From positions 15,613 to 79,612 of the forward strand of contig DATDQA010000062.1 of NCBI GenBank assembly GCA_035292505.1: a stretch of 64,000 nucleotides of DNA, written 5' to 3'. The position numbers and the translations under genes are program-made. A model generated the notes under the pieces. It saw only the letters and a list, made by a program, of their open reading frames with translations, did no database searches and was not told the DNA's origin. Positions 1-8,565 of this stretch are shown piece by piece (the stretch's first letter is position 1; each line of letters starts with the position of its first letter). The DNA is from DATDQA01 sp035292505 (lineage in GTDB: Bacteria > Bacteroidota > Bacteroidia > Chitinophagales > Saprospiraceae).

Positions 1-1139
1 CTCTTTGCCCGTTGGTTCGCCAGTTTTTTAATCCCGGCAATTTCTTTACGCTCGCGCTCGGATTGCTGGATGCGTTTCAGCAATGCTTTCGCGACCTCCG
101 GATTCTTGTGGAGGAAATTATCCAGTTGCTGCGAGACAAAGTCAACGATAAATGAACGGACTGAAATGCCCTCCGGCGCCATATTCAGAGATCCGAGCTT
201 AGTTTTGGTTTGTGATTCGAAGACAGGCTCTTCCACACGTACACTAATGGCTGCGATGATAGATGATCGGATATCCTTCGGATCAAAGTTTTTATTGTAA
301 AACTCACGCGCTGTTTTGACAATTGCCTCTTTGAATGCCGCCTCATGTGTTCCTCCCTGTGTGGTATGCTGACCATTCACGAAAGAATAATACTGCTCGC
401 CATAGTGCAGCCCATGTGTGATCGCCACTTCGATATCTTCTCCAATGAGGTGGATGATCGGATATTGAAGTTGTTCGGCTGATGTCTTACGTTCAAGAAG
501 ATCCCGCAATCCATTCTTTGACATAAATGTCTGTCCATTACAGTGAATGCGCAGACCGGCGTTCAGGTATGCATAATTCCACAACTGACTTTCCAGGAAC
601 TCGAAGTGGAAACGAAACTTCTTGAATATCTGCGGATCGGGTCGAAACTGAACAAATGTGCCGTTCTCGTCATTGCTTTTGACAATTTTACTTTCAGACA
701 ACATTTCGCCACGTTCAAACTCAGCCATCTTTGACTTGCCTTCCCGGATGGCCTGTACCTTGAAATACTCTGAGAGGGCATTGACAGCTTTGGTCCCGAC
801 ACCATTAAGGCCTACCGATTTTTTAAATGCCTTGGAATCATACTTGCCCCCTGTATTGATACGGGAGACGCAATCGACGACTTTACCCAGAGGAATCCCG
901 CGTCCATAGTCACGTACTGTAACCGTACCATCCTTCTCCCGGATATCAATGTGTTTGCCATATCCCATGATGTATTCATCGATGCAATTGTCTACAACTT
1001 CCTTGAGCAGGACATAGATACCATCGTCGGGGGCGGAGCCATCGCCAAGTTTACCGATATACATACCGGGACGCATGCGGATATGCTCGCGCCACTCCAG
1101 AGTAATGATGTTCTCCTCGGTATATTTTACTTCTGACAT
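1..1139 (-). CDS. parE: DNA topoisomerase IV subunit B (partial, C-terminus outside window)
   Basis: ATP-hydrolysing subunit of the type IIA topoisomerase that decatenates daughter chromosomes. The start ATG is at 1139 and the frame stays open to position 1, so about 379 N-terminal residues are present and the TOPRIM and C-terminal parts lie off the window. The translation begins MSEVKYTEENIITLEWREH, followed by RMRPGMYIG, the GHKL ATP-binding helix LLKEVVDNCIDEY, the DYGRGIP glycine motif, GGKYD and KSVGLNGVGTKAVNAL (ATP lid). The transducer domain carries the switch-lysine motif QTKTKLG near residue 330. GyrB is the paralogue to exclude; the DGIYVLLKEVVDN pattern and the lack of GyrB-specific N-terminal sequence favour ParE. 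The family assignment is certain and the ParE rather than GyrB call is likely. No genes lie immediately upstream on the same strand. Confidence 0.88.
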   Translation of the reverse strand, partial: MSEVKYTEENIITLEWREHIRMRPGMYIGKLGDGSAPDDGIYVLLKEVVDNCIDEYIMGYGKHIDIREKDGTVTVRDYGRGIPLGKVVDCVSRINTGGKYDSKAFKKSVGLNGVGTKAVNALSEYFKVQAIREGKSKMAEFERGEMLSESKIVKSNDENGTFVQFRPDPQIFKKFRFHFEFLESQLWNYAYLNAGLRIHCNGQTFMSKNGLRDLLERKTSAEQLQYPIIHLIGEDIEVAITHGLHYGEQYYSFVNGQHTTQGGTHEAAFKEAIVKTAREFYNKNFDPKDIRSSIIAAISVRVEEPVFESQTKTKLGSLNMAPEGISVRSFIVDFVSQQLDNFLHKNPEVAKALLKRIQQSERERKEIAGIKKLANQRAK

Positions 1140-1310
1140 AGGATATCTGCTAGATGATTTGTCGTTAATAACACGAGCGTAAAGATAGTTGTTTCATATG
1201 AGTAAAAAACTTAATCTGTGTCGAAGGGCATTTCAGAATGCGCTATGACAAGAATGTGTAACCGGGCGCGACGCCTGGCAAAGTTTATTGCGGGGGTTCG
1301 TGCTGACGAC

Positions 1311-1844
1311 TTAGTCTTTCTTCGCCCGATACTCCGGTCGCGCCTGTGTCGGGAAGGAAGCACTGCCGTAGTGTGAATAACCCTCGGTGGCCTTGATGGG
1401 CATTTGGAAATCTTTCACGAATGCTTTGAAGAACGCGAGGAGCTCTTCATATGGGATATTGCGTGAATTCGCTTTCGGATAGAATGCCAGGTGCTTGAAT
1501 GAACCGTCTGCACCCCAAAAGATGTAGAGATATGTTTTGAGTCCATTGATATCAAAATCAATCGACTCAGCATATTCCTCCATTGCGACAAGCATATCGG
1601 TCCATTTTTCATAGGCGATGTCCATGTCGTTGCCACAGACGCCTAATAATATACCGGGATTTTCCCTCGCCAATGACGCAAATGCCGTTTCGTACTCACC
1701 AATAAGAGCAACGGGTGGAACGACCGAAGTCTGATCGACGGACACAGTGGTCTGCGCCGTAGCCAGCAGAAAGATAAACGCGAGAATGGGGAGAAAAACG
1801 AAGCGCTTGTTCAAGGAGTGATATGATTTTTTTGTCCTTTTCAT
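1311..1844 (-). CDS. Hypothetical exported protein
   Basis: This 177-residue protein has a basic N-terminus (KRTKKSYHSLNKR) followed by a hydrophobic segment (FVFLPILAFIFLLATAQ), which reads as a signal peptide ending near residue 31 or an N-terminal anchor. The mature part is mixed alpha/beta with no cysteine pair and no catalytic motif I recognise; it ends in a short basic tail. It is a stand-alone gene transcribed away from the CvpA gene, with about 170 bases to parE downstream. The ATG at 1844 is the only start that keeps the signal sequence. No family is recognised. The coding call is likely because of the intact signal sequence and the length of the uninterrupted frame. Confidence 0.65.
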   Translation of the reverse strand: MKRTKKSYHSLNKRFVFLPILAFIFLLATAQTTVSVDQTSVVPPVALIGEYETAFASLARENPGILLGVCGNDMDIAYEKWTDMLVAMEEYAESIDFDINGLKTYLYIFWGADGSFKHLAFYPKANSRNIPYEELLAFFKAFVKDFQMPIKATEGYSHYGSASFPTQARPEYRAKKD

Positions 1845-2032
1845 TCGTGTAAATACCTGTTCTGTCTAATTTATTACCCGATCCCCTCCTAAAAGGATTA
1901 ACCTCGCAGGCCTATTTACCCCGAATACACTGCCCAAAATACCGAAATTCGATTAGAATCCGGAGGCAGTCAAGAATTTTGTTTGAAATACGAGTAATCA
2001 TTCATATATTTTCACCTCCAGATCACCGGACT

Positions 2033-2572
2033 ATGTACATTGACATTTTTCTCGCCGTCTTCATCCTCATCGGTATCATCCAGGGATTTCATCGTGGGGT
2101 GATCCGTACCCTGTTCGCTATCCTGGGCATACTGATCGGATTTCTGGCGGCCCTGAAGTTTGCTCCTTATGTCGTCACCTTTTTCGAGCGTGTTGTGAAA
2201 CTCTCCCCATCGGTGGCGTTGATCCTTGGATTGGTGCTCACCTTTTTGGTATTGTTGTTAGGGATCCGATGGCTTGGGAGAAGTTTTGAGAATACTCTGA
2301 AGCTTGTGAAGTTGAACATCTTTAACAAGATTCTCGGCGCGATACTCTTTTCCATTCTTATGATCATCACATATAGTGCGATCATTTGGTTTGTGGGACG
2401 CATAAATTTGATCAGCGAAGCAGAAAAAGCTAAATCGAAGTCTTATCCCTTGTTACAGGAAATTCCTGCAAAGACCGGAGTTCTCATCGAAAAGATCAAA
2501 CCCGTCTTCAAAGAGATTTGGGATAAAATGGATTCTGTCGTCAAACCGGAGAAGGAAGATGGTGATGAATGA
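2033..2572 (+). CDS. CvpA family membrane protein
   Basis: Inner-membrane protein of the CvpA (colicin V production) family. I start it at the ATG at 2033 (MYIDIFLAVFILIGIIQGF); an upstream TTG at 1979 would add 18 unlikely residues. The 179-residue product has four predicted membrane segments in the first 125 residues, including the family pattern FHRGVIRTLFAILGILIGFLAALKFA cut by short loops. A hydrophilic tail rich in Lys and Glu follows. CvpA-type proteins are linked to envelope homeostasis and, in Bacteroidota, often precede metabolic genes without a defined partner. The stop codon TGA (2570-2572) merges into a heptameric repeat that fills the gap to the next gene. Confidence 0.8.
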   Translation: MYIDIFLAVFILIGIIQGFHRGVIRTLFAILGILIGFLAALKFAPYVVTFFERVVKLSPSVALILGLVLTFLVLLLGIRWLGRSFENTLKLVKLNIFNKILGAILFSILMIITYSAIIWFVGRINLISEAEKAKSKSYPLLQEIPAKTGVLIEKIKPVFKEIWDKMDSVVKPEKEDGDE

Positions 2573-2630
2573 TAGATGATGGTTGATAAACAGAATCACT
2601 CATCATTCATCATCCATCACCCATCATTTA
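2570..2630. repeat. Heptameric degenerate array, unit TCAYYCA
   Basis: Five units in strict 7-bp register (TCACTCA, TCATTCA, TCATCCA, TCACCCA, TCATTTA) occupy 2596-2630. They are preceded by looser 7-mers (AATGATA, GATGATG, GTTGATA) that begin at the cvpA stop codon. The array ends about 20 bases before the start of the inositol-monophosphatase gene. The same unit recurs at 51202-51229. Confidence 0.8.
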
Positions 2631-2651
2631 TGTCTTGTCTACATTTACTGC

Positions 2652-3440
2652 ATGGATCACAATACACTTTCCGGACTTATGCCTGCGGTCCTGCAGATCA
2701 GTCGTGATGCCGGCCATTTCATCCGTACGCAAGTCGGTAAGGTACAAGCAACGGATGTAGAAGAAAAAGATCGCAACAGTCTTGTCAGTTATGTGGATAA
2801 AGGTGCAGAGAAAATGCTCGTAGATGGACTCAGCAGATTGTTGCCTGATGCCGGTTTTGTAACAGAGGAAGACACCATTGAAAATATCCGTGAAGAATAT
2901 ACATGGGTCATTGATCCCCTGGATGGTACAACGAATTTCCTTCAGGAGATACCTGTATTTTCCGTCTCTGTCGCGCTCGCACATCAGGCCGAAGCAATCC
3001 TGGGTTGTGTGATTGATATTATGCAAGGCCAGTCTTTTTATGCCTGGCATCATGGAGGTGCCTGGCTTGATGGTAAGTTGATTCACACGAGTCAGAAGAC
3101 CCATCTCGAAGAAGCCATTATCGGAACAGGATTCCCGTATTACGCCCCCGACAATATGGCAAGGCTTACAGACATCTTCCTGCGGTTCGTCTCTGCCGCA
3201 CGCGGTGTTCGCCGATTAGGTTCTGCAGCACTGGACCTTGCATATACCGCCTGTGGGAGATTCGACGGGTTCTATGAGACAACACTGATGCCCTGGGATA
3301 TTGCGGCTGGGGTGATTCTTGTCCGCGAGGCCGGGGGAATCGTCACAGACTTTGATGGTGGGGGCGATTTTATCCCAAAAGGTCAGCTTGTAGCTTCGAA
3401 CGGATTTCTCCACGATCAAATGCTCCGCATGCTGCACTAA
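2652..3440 (+). CDS. Inositol monophosphatase family protein
   Basis: Mg2+-dependent phosphatase of the IMPase/FBPase fold, 262 residues from the ATG at 2652. An upstream TTG at 2583 reads through the TCAYYCA array and is rejected. Metal and substrate motifs are intact: EED near residue 75 (first acidic pair), WVIDPLDGTTNF near residues 87-98 (the DPxDGT signature) and LGSAALDLAYTACGRFDGFY followed by PWDIAAGVILVREAGG near residues 195-240 (the second metal-site Asp lies in WDIAAG). SuhB/IMPase-like enzymes act on myo-inositol-1-phosphate or related sugar phosphates; CysQ-type 3'-phosphoadenosine phosphatases share the fold. The substrate cannot be settled from sequence, so no gene symbol is given. 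Confidence 0.9.
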   Translation: MDHNTLSGLMPAVLQISRDAGHFIRTQVGKVQATDVEEKDRNSLVSYVDKGAEKMLVDGLSRLLPDAGFVTEEDTIENIREEYTWVIDPLDGTTNFLQEIPVFSVSVALAHQAEAILGCVIDIMQGQSFYAWHHGGAWLDGKLIHTSQKTHLEEAIIGTGFPYYAPDNMARLTDIFLRFVSAARGVRRLGSAALDLAYTACGRFDGFYETTLMPWDIAAGVILVREAGGIVTDFDGGGDFIPKGQLVASNGFLHDQMLRMLH

Positions 3441-3749
3441 CCACTTTCGTCAACAACCCTAAAAGGGGTTCGATAAACATAGAGGTAGACTAAAAAGTGT
3501 GTATTAAATTTTCGCTGCAGAAGATTGTTTTGCTGATCTTTATTAACCCTCCTTTTCTTTTCCCCCCTGAGTAGGGCGGAAAGCGGTGCAAAACAATCTT
3601 CTGCAAGCAACGGAATTGGATTGTGAAATTTGACTTTTGAGTCAGCCTCATGGGCTGCGTGGATTTTAGAACCCTGAAAGTTGAATTACACTCCTTCGTC
3701 GATACTTGAATTCTATCCCGATGCGAAAACGTAGTTTTGACTCATCGTT
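3441..3749. other. 309-base intergenic region holding a long inverted repeat
   Basis: No ORF with coding character lies here. An 18-bp perfect inverted repeat (3516-3533 and 3588-3605) is the main content and is listed separately. The 140 bases before the permease gene show no clear promoter box. Confidence 0.6.
3516..3605. repeat. 18-bp perfect inverted repeat with 54-bp spacer
   Basis: The left arm TGCAGAAGATTGTTTTGC (3516-3533) is exactly matched by its reverse complement at 3588-3605. The 54-bp spacer is pyrimidine-rich then purine-rich. The structure is too far apart for a simple terminator and has no T-run. It resembles the terminal inverted repeats of a very small MITE-like element, but no target duplication is evident. 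Confidence 0.75.
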
Positions 3750-4988
3750 ATGATCCTCGGAGAAAGCATACGGATGGCATTTCAATCGGTGCGCATGAAT
3801 CTCTTGCGCGCGATTCTCACCCTGCTCATTATTGCAGTGGGTATTACTGCGTTGGTCGGCATTCTGACGGCCATTGATGCATTGCTCTTTACGATGAATG
3901 ATAATTTCAATCGTATGGGTGCAAATTCATTTAGCATTTCACCTTCCGGAAGGTCATTCGCAAGTCACAACGATGGTCGTGAACGTAAACGGGGAGACAA
4001 CATCACATTCAGGGAGGCAGAAGAATTTAGAGAACGCTATGATTTTGCCGCTAGAGTTGCTATCACTGGTTTTGCTACTGGTCAAGCGATGGTGAAATAT
4101 GCAAATGAAAAAACGAATCCTACCGTCATGGTCTTTGGCGTCAGTGAAGATTTTATGAACGTAAGGGGATATGAAATTGAAGCGGGCCGAGATTTTACTG
4201 CCAATGAGCAGGAATCTGGCTCCAACAAAGCAATCCTCGGTATGGAGCTCGTGAATATTCTCTTTGACAAAAAACCGGAACGGGCAATAAATCAGACTAT
4301 CTCGATCGGAAACCTGAAGTTTCGTGTGGTCGGGGTCCTGAAATCCAAGGGTGCATCCATGAGTCAAAGCGCTGACAGGCGTATTCTCATTCCACTGCAG
4401 TCGGAAAAGAACCACTATGGCTACTCAGATAAAAACTACGACATCATCGTAGGAGTGGAGCAGGCGACGGAAATCGATGAAGCGATCTCTGCAGCCATCT
4501 CTGTGATGCGACCTATCCGTAAGCTGAAGGCAAGCGAAGACAACGACTTCGAAACATTCAAAAGCGAAGGCCTGTTGGATGTGCTGAAAGAGAATACCGT
4601 CAAAATCCGAATGGCTACCATTGCGATAGGTCTTATCACCCTCCTAGGTGCTGCCATAGGTCTCATGAACATCATGCTGGTCTCCGTCACAGAACGTACG
4701 CACGAGATCGGCATCAGCAAAGCAATCGGAGCAACACGCAGAAATATTCTCATGCAATTTCTGATTGAAGCCATTATCATTTGCCAGATGGGTGGCGCGA
4801 TTGGTATCGTGCTTGGCATCGGCATTGGCAACCTGGTCGCGCAACTGATCGGAGGAAAATTTCTGATGCCCTGGGCATGGATCCTTCTGGGTATTGTTAC
4901 CTGTATGATCGTCGGATTGATCTCTGGTTTGTACCCTGCACTCAAAGCAGCAAGACTGGATCCTATTGAGGCGTTGAGGTATGAATGA
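3750..4988 (+). CDS. ABC transporter permease, MacB/FtsX family
   Basis: A 412-residue MacB-type permease subunit. One membrane helix near residues 20-45 (LLRAILTLLIIAVGITALVG) is followed by a large extracytoplasmic MacB-PCD domain (about residues 50-260). The FtsX core then has three C-terminal helices from residue 280 onward. Family hallmarks are TERTHEIGISKAIGATRRNI before the penultimate helix and the terminal YPALKAARLDPIEALRYE, which matches the conserved end of this family. MacB-type pumps work by mechanotransmission and export lipoproteins, peptides or macrolides, or act in envelope signalling. No cognate ATPase gene is adjacent, so the partner must be encoded elsewhere. The stop codon directly abuts the stop of the convergent GH130 gene. 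Confidence 0.9.
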   Translation: MILGESIRMAFQSVRMNLLRAILTLLIIAVGITALVGILTAIDALLFTMNDNFNRMGANSFSISPSGRSFASHNDGRERKRGDNITFREAEEFRERYDFAARVAITGFATGQAMVKYANEKTNPTVMVFGVSEDFMNVRGYEIEAGRDFTANEQESGSNKAILGMELVNILFDKKPERAINQTISIGNLKFRVVGVLKSKGASMSQSADRRILIPLQSEKNHYGYSDKNYDIIVGVEQATEIDEAISAAISVMRPIRKLKASEDNDFETFKSEGLLDVLKENTVKIRMATIAIGLITLLGAAIGLMNIMLVSVTERTHEIGISKAIGATRRNILMQFLIEAIIICQMGGAIGIVLGIGIGNLVAQLIGGKFLMPWAWILLGIVTCMIVGLISGLYPALKAARLDPIEALRYE

Positions 4989-6158
4989 TCATTTTGCCTG
5001 AGCGACACCGATTCTCGAATCTGCACTACCATAGTACATCAACCATTGATTTTTCCATCGCACCAGTCCTTCGATAAAGCAGACACGATTCACTTGTCCG
5101 GAAATCTCATAAGAACGGTCTGGTGCAAAAAAGGCCTCTTCAGATCGCTGCAACACCTTCGACGGATCCTTCAAATCAAATAAAACCTGTCCGGCACTAT
5201 ATGTGCCTTCTGCAATCAGAGTGTCCCTTTGCTCTCCAAAGTTCCTGCCATTGTAAATCAATAACACGCCCTCATCCGTGATCATGGCCGGTGGGCCTGG
5301 CTCCACGAGATCGCTATCAAATAAGCCAGGACGTGGTGAGAGGATACGCTTGATCTCCCCGGAGGCGTCAACAAGAGGAGTCCAGATGAGGAGATCAGAC
5401 GATGTCGCAAGGTGCATATCCTTATCACCCCAATACATCCAGTATCTACCATTGATCATTTTTGCTGTGATGGAACCCAGGGTATCATACTTTGAAACAA
5501 TTGCTCCTGACTTGGACCAAAGATTTGCGTACTTCCCTTCCACAGAGTTTGCAAAGGCGAGTCCATGCTTTGACCAAGTGCGAAGATCCCTTGAACTCGC
5601 AATGCACAAACGCGCAGTCTCGCCATCATATGCCGTGTACGTCATGACATACAATCCATCGGGGCGTCGGACGATACGCGGATCTTCACATCCACCCTCC
5701 CATTCATATTGAAACATCTGGTCGCGATCAGGAAAGAAGACCGGATCCGGTAGTTTCTCAAAGTGCATTCCATCTTTACTATGTGCCAGTCCAAGCCGTG
5801 AAGTCCCAGCATGTCTGCCGATGCTGTCTTCTGCGCGATAGATCATCTGAAGCAAGCCGTTGCGGACGATGACTGCGGGATTGAACACATCTTTTTCTTC
5901 CCAGCGCACAATCTGATTGCGTACAGGGCATTTGAAAATTTGTGATGAGACAGGACGAAGACAGGGATTGATGCTGTCGATCTTGACAAAGGGTCCGATC
6001 ATCCAGGATGGAAAAGTATCCTGCATGAGAGTGTCGGTCATGATAACGCCTAAGACATTGGAATGTGGAGATTCTTTGCAACCATAAACAATAAGCTGTA
6101 ACGCAAATAAAACAGGTAGCATGGATGTGATCATATGTTTGCGCTGCAGTAGATGCAT
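4989..6158 (-). CDS. GH130-like glycoside phosphorylase/hydrolase, lipoprotein
   Basis: A 389-residue protein with a five-bladed propeller sequence pattern resembling glycoside hydrolase family 130, whose members phosphorolyse or hydrolyse beta-mannosides. I use the ATG at 6158; a TTG at 6176 is also in frame. The N-terminus has a hydrophobic stretch ending LQLIVYGC, a lipobox, so the protein should be a periplasm- or outer-membrane-facing lipoprotein. Supporting motifs are FNPAVIVRNGLLQMIYRAED, EGGCEDPRIV (the family Asp-Pro-Arg segment) and blade-like repeats ending WMYWGD and WLMYYGSAD. The gene starts 20 bases after the anmK stop, so the two are probably co-transcribed. The exact glycan is unknown; GH43 or GH32-like folds are alternatives. 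Confidence 0.72.
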   Translation of the reverse strand: MHLLQRKHMITSMLPVLFALQLIVYGCKESPHSNVLGVIMTDTLMQDTFPSWMIGPFVKIDSINPCLRPVSSQIFKCPVRNQIVRWEEKDVFNPAVIVRNGLLQMIYRAEDSIGRHAGTSRLGLAHSKDGMHFEKLPDPVFFPDRDQMFQYEWEGGCEDPRIVRRPDGLYVMTYTAYDGETARLCIASSRDLRTWSKHGLAFANSVEGKYANLWSKSGAIVSKYDTLGSITAKMINGRYWMYWGDKDMHLATSSDLLIWTPLVDASGEIKRILSPRPGLFDSDLVEPGPPAMITDEGVLLIYNGRNFGEQRDTLIAEGTYSAGQVLFDLKDPSKVLQRSEEAFFAPDRSYEISGQVNRVCFIEGLVRWKNQWLMYYGSADSRIGVAQAK

Positions 6159-6178
6159 GTTTGATAAAACTCTCAATT

Positions 6179-7279
6179 TTAGTTGTCTTTAAGCATACGT
6201 CGAGCTGAAGTAATTCGCCCATTGACGGTACTATACTTAGCACCCGTCACAGAAGCAAATGCATTGGGTTTATTCAGGAGCCGCAGCATACCACAAAGAG
6301 CCATCAGCATTGCTTCTTTGAAATCAATGATGACACGCTCAGGAACGACTAGCCGGACAGGTGCAATACGATCTGTGATTCTCTCGATGAGATACGTATT
6401 GTGCGCACCACCACCTGAGATAAAAAGCTGCATGTCTGCAGAACGGGTATACAGGCCATCGATCTGCGCAGCGATACTTCTTGCAATGAATTCAGTCACG
6501 GAAGCAAGTTTATCCGCAATGATTTCTCCTGAGTGTTCAAGAAGAGGAACATATTTCTCCTGGATCCATGAATTATCCAATGAAAAGGCTTGATACAATG
6601 GAAGTGGTAACGGTACTTGCAACAACCTCACAAGATCTTCATGGCTATGCCCATTCCGTGCAAGCATACCACCATTGTCGTAGGGTTGTCCAACTTTCCG
6701 CGCGAGGAAGTTCAGGAGTTGATTGGCAGGTGCGATATCCCATGCACGGACATCGCCCTGCTTCGGGAAGGATGACAGGTTTACAATGCCTCCCAGATTC
6801 ACATAAAAGTCGTGCCCGGGAAAAAGATAGCGTTCTGCAACCGGCGCAAGCGGAGCGCCCTGTCCACCTGCTGCAATATCGTTGCTGCGGAAATCGGACA
6901 CTACATCGCAGCCTGCTTCAAGTGCAATAAAAGAGGGATTACCGATCTGTACAGTATATCCTTCCCCAGGATGATGCAGGATCGTATGCCCGTGTGATGC
7001 AATCGCATCAGGAACAATACCGCATTTGTCCAGAAAAGCCCGACACTGTGTACCTATCAATCTGCCTAACTCGGCATCAGCCTGCATAAATGCGTCGAGA
7101 TGCGCGTCTGGCAGGTGAGCAAGTCGTGTCTTCCATTCCGGTGATAATGGTTCTGAGTGTGTATGCAGTAGCTCCCAATGTGCAATCGATTCACCCTCTA
7201 CTTCAAAGCGCACGAGAGCAAAGTCTATCGCGTCGAGAGAACTTCCGGACATCACGCCCAGGATGTGATAGGCTTTCAC
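6179..7279 (-). CDS. anmK: Anhydro-N-acetylmuramic acid kinase
   Basis: Recycles cell-wall sugar by hydrolysing and phosphorylating 1,6-anhydro-MurNAc to MurNAc-6-phosphate with ATP. The 366-residue length fits the family. The N-terminal phosphate-binding loop GVMSGSSLDAIDFAL is near residue 8. Further motifs are HGHTILHHPGEG (residues 95-107), DVVSDFR with GGQGAPLAP (130-147), the NLGGIVNLS segment (161-169) and the C-terminal FISGGGAHN. The start codon is GTG (7279), one of several non-ATG starts in the window. The next gene, a GH130-like lipoprotein, follows after 20 bases, suggesting a peptidoglycan or glycan salvage unit. Confidence 0.95.
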   Translation of the reverse strand: MKAYHILGVMSGSSLDAIDFALVRFEVEGESIAHWELLHTHSEPLSPEWKTRLAHLPDAHLDAFMQADAELGRLIGTQCRAFLDKCGIVPDAIASHGHTILHHPGEGYTVQIGNPSFIALEAGCDVVSDFRSNDIAAGGQGAPLAPVAERYLFPGHDFYVNLGGIVNLSSFPKQGDVRAWDIAPANQLLNFLARKVGQPYDNGGMLARNGHSHEDLVRLLQVPLPLPLYQAFSLDNSWIQEKYVPLLEHSGEIIADKLASVTEFIARSIAAQIDGLYTRSADMQLFISGGGAHNTYLIERITDRIAPVRLVVPERVIIDFKEAMLMALCGMLRLLNKPNAFASVTGAKYSTVNGRITSARRMLKDN

Positions 7280-7330
7280 AGTATTTAATTCAATCTTGTG
7301 CGACGCATCGTATGAAAGTGACAGCAGAGA

Positions 7331-7651
7331 CTATTTCAATGTCATTGAATGTCGTGCCGCAGCTTCCATTTCTTCCGGAGTCAATATCCCTTCGAATGGC
7401 GTCATCAGATTTTTACCTGATTTTATCAAGGCGATCCGTTCTTTTAGCGGCATTTGCGAGACCGTGATATCTTTTGCACCGTTGGCTTCTCGTTTTCCAT
7501 CTTCACCATGACACAGTGCACAGTATCTGGTAAAAACTGCCTTTCCATCGATATTACTGGCGCCGCCGGAAGAAGTTTCACCACCACAGGCGCCGAGATA
7601 CATGATAGCAGCACAGATTAACATGCCGGCCAAAGTTCTTTTCGAATTCAT
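7331..7651 (-). CDS. Small c-type cytochrome lipoprotein
   Basis: A 106-residue single-heme cytochrome c. I choose the ATG at 7651 because it gives a lipoprotein signal (MNSKRTLAGMLICAAIMYLG then AC with Gly-Gly following); the frame is open further upstream but without a signal. The heme-attachment motif CALCH lies near residues 45-49 after GKAVFTRY. A Met in LMTPFEGILTPEE is the likely sixth ligand. The arrangement matches class I cytochrome c (cytochrome_C / CBB3 type) used as an electron carrier or as a domain partner of dehydrogenases. It stands alone between phhA and anmK on the same strand. The redox partner is unknown. Confidence 0.85.
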   Translation of the reverse strand: MNSKRTLAGMLICAAIMYLGACGGETSSGGASNIDGKAVFTRYCALCHGEDGKREANGAKDITVSQMPLKERIALIKSGKNLMTPFEGILTPEEMEAAARHSMTLK

Positions 7652-7748
7652 ATCATTGATGTCTTTAGGGCAAAATAGATAAAAGTCATGGAATTCCTGG
7701 CACCGACGTACTTTCGAATTCATTTCATCATTCTCAGGGAAATGAGCG

Positions 7749-8480
7749 TCAGGTCATGACAACTGGCAAGTGATGTAGCACATCCTTTGTGACTTTCAGA
7801 CATTGCAGAAACTCATCCATGCTCTCAGCCACGAAGTATTGACTTTGCATGACATCTGTTCTGAATTCAGTCTCCAGAATACGCCTGATCGAGAAGGGAT
7901 GCAGCATTGTTTCGTGATGATAGATAGACTTGCTTTCACCATATGAAGACAGAATACCTGCGCCATAGATGCGTCTCTTACCCTGAGATACCAACAGACC
8001 AAATTCAATTGTAAACCAATACAAGCTCCGGAGTGCGGAAACGGCTTTTTCATTGTCGATGTACTTGTGTCCAAGCTGCCCAAAGGCATGCATAAAGTCT
8101 GCATAACGGGGATCCATGAGGAGAGGAATATGTCCATAGATATCATGAAACATATCCGGTTCCTCCAGGTAGTCCAGTTGTGTGATGGGTCTCAGCCATG
8201 TCGAAGAAGGAAACCTTCGTTGCGCCAGGAGTTCAAAGAAATCCCTCACAGGGATATGCCCTGGTACGACTTCTATCTGCCATGAGACGGTTTGCATGAG
8301 GAGCTCATCCATTTTGCAGAAGTCAGGTATCGCATCACGATGCATGACATCCGACATCTGAGTGAGACAATGCATATACTCCGGGCATGCCTTGTCCTGG
8401 AGATTCTCTGTTTGACGGGAAAACAAAATGCGCCAGACCTCATGATCAGCGGCAGTGTAGTTGTTGTAGTTCTGTTCCAT
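7749..8480 (-). CDS. phhA: Phenylalanine 4-monooxygenase (phenylalanine hydroxylase)
   Basis: Non-heme iron, pterin-dependent enzyme that converts phenylalanine to tyrosine. The 243-residue product from the ATG at 8480 matches the size of monomeric bacterial PAHs; a GTG at 8519 lies inside a terminator hairpin and is rejected. The iron ligands are visible: two His in MFHDIYGHIPLL (about residues 121-132) and Glu in WFTIEFGLL (about residue 165). PSTWLRPITQLDYLEEPDMFHD is family-typical and is quoted only in part by these motifs. It lies downstream of uvrA but is separated by a hairpin terminator whose T-run ends about 20 nt before the ATG. A Tyr-rich mini-ORF lies just upstream of that hairpin, so transcription attenuation by tyrosine supply is likely (see 8501-8631). 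Confidence 0.95.
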   Translation of the reverse strand: MEQNYNNYTAADHEVWRILFSRQTENLQDKACPEYMHCLTQMSDVMHRDAIPDFCKMDELLMQTVSWQIEVVPGHIPVRDFFELLAQRRFPSSTWLRPITQLDYLEEPDMFHDIYGHIPLLMDPRYADFMHAFGQLGHKYIDNEKAVSALRSLYWFTIEFGLLVSQGKRRIYGAGILSSYGESKSIYHHETMLHPFSIRRILETEFRTDVMQSQYFVAESMDEFLQCLKVTKDVLHHLPVVMT

Positions 8481-8500
8481 GATTTCAATTTTGCGTAAAA

Positions 8501-8531
8501 CAAAAAACCCGGTCTTCACAGGAAGCCGGGT
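8501..8531 (-). terminator. Intrinsic terminator in the phhA leader
   Basis: On the minus strand, ACCCGGCTTC (8531-8522) pairs with GAAGACCGGGT (8517-8507) through ten base pairs with a single bulged A and a CTGT loop. TTTTTG-TTTT follows directly. The end of the T-run is about 20 nt from the phhA start codon, too close for an ordinary end-of-gene terminator of uvrA, which ends more than 300 bases upstream. Confidence 0.88.
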
Positions 8532-8565
8532 ATTTTTTTTTACAGGACAATACAGTATAAACTAT

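Noticed and set aside
8507..8519. GTG start at 8519 for phhA that would add 13 residues
   Set aside because: It lies inside the terminator hairpin and the extra residues are not part of the PAH family N-terminus.
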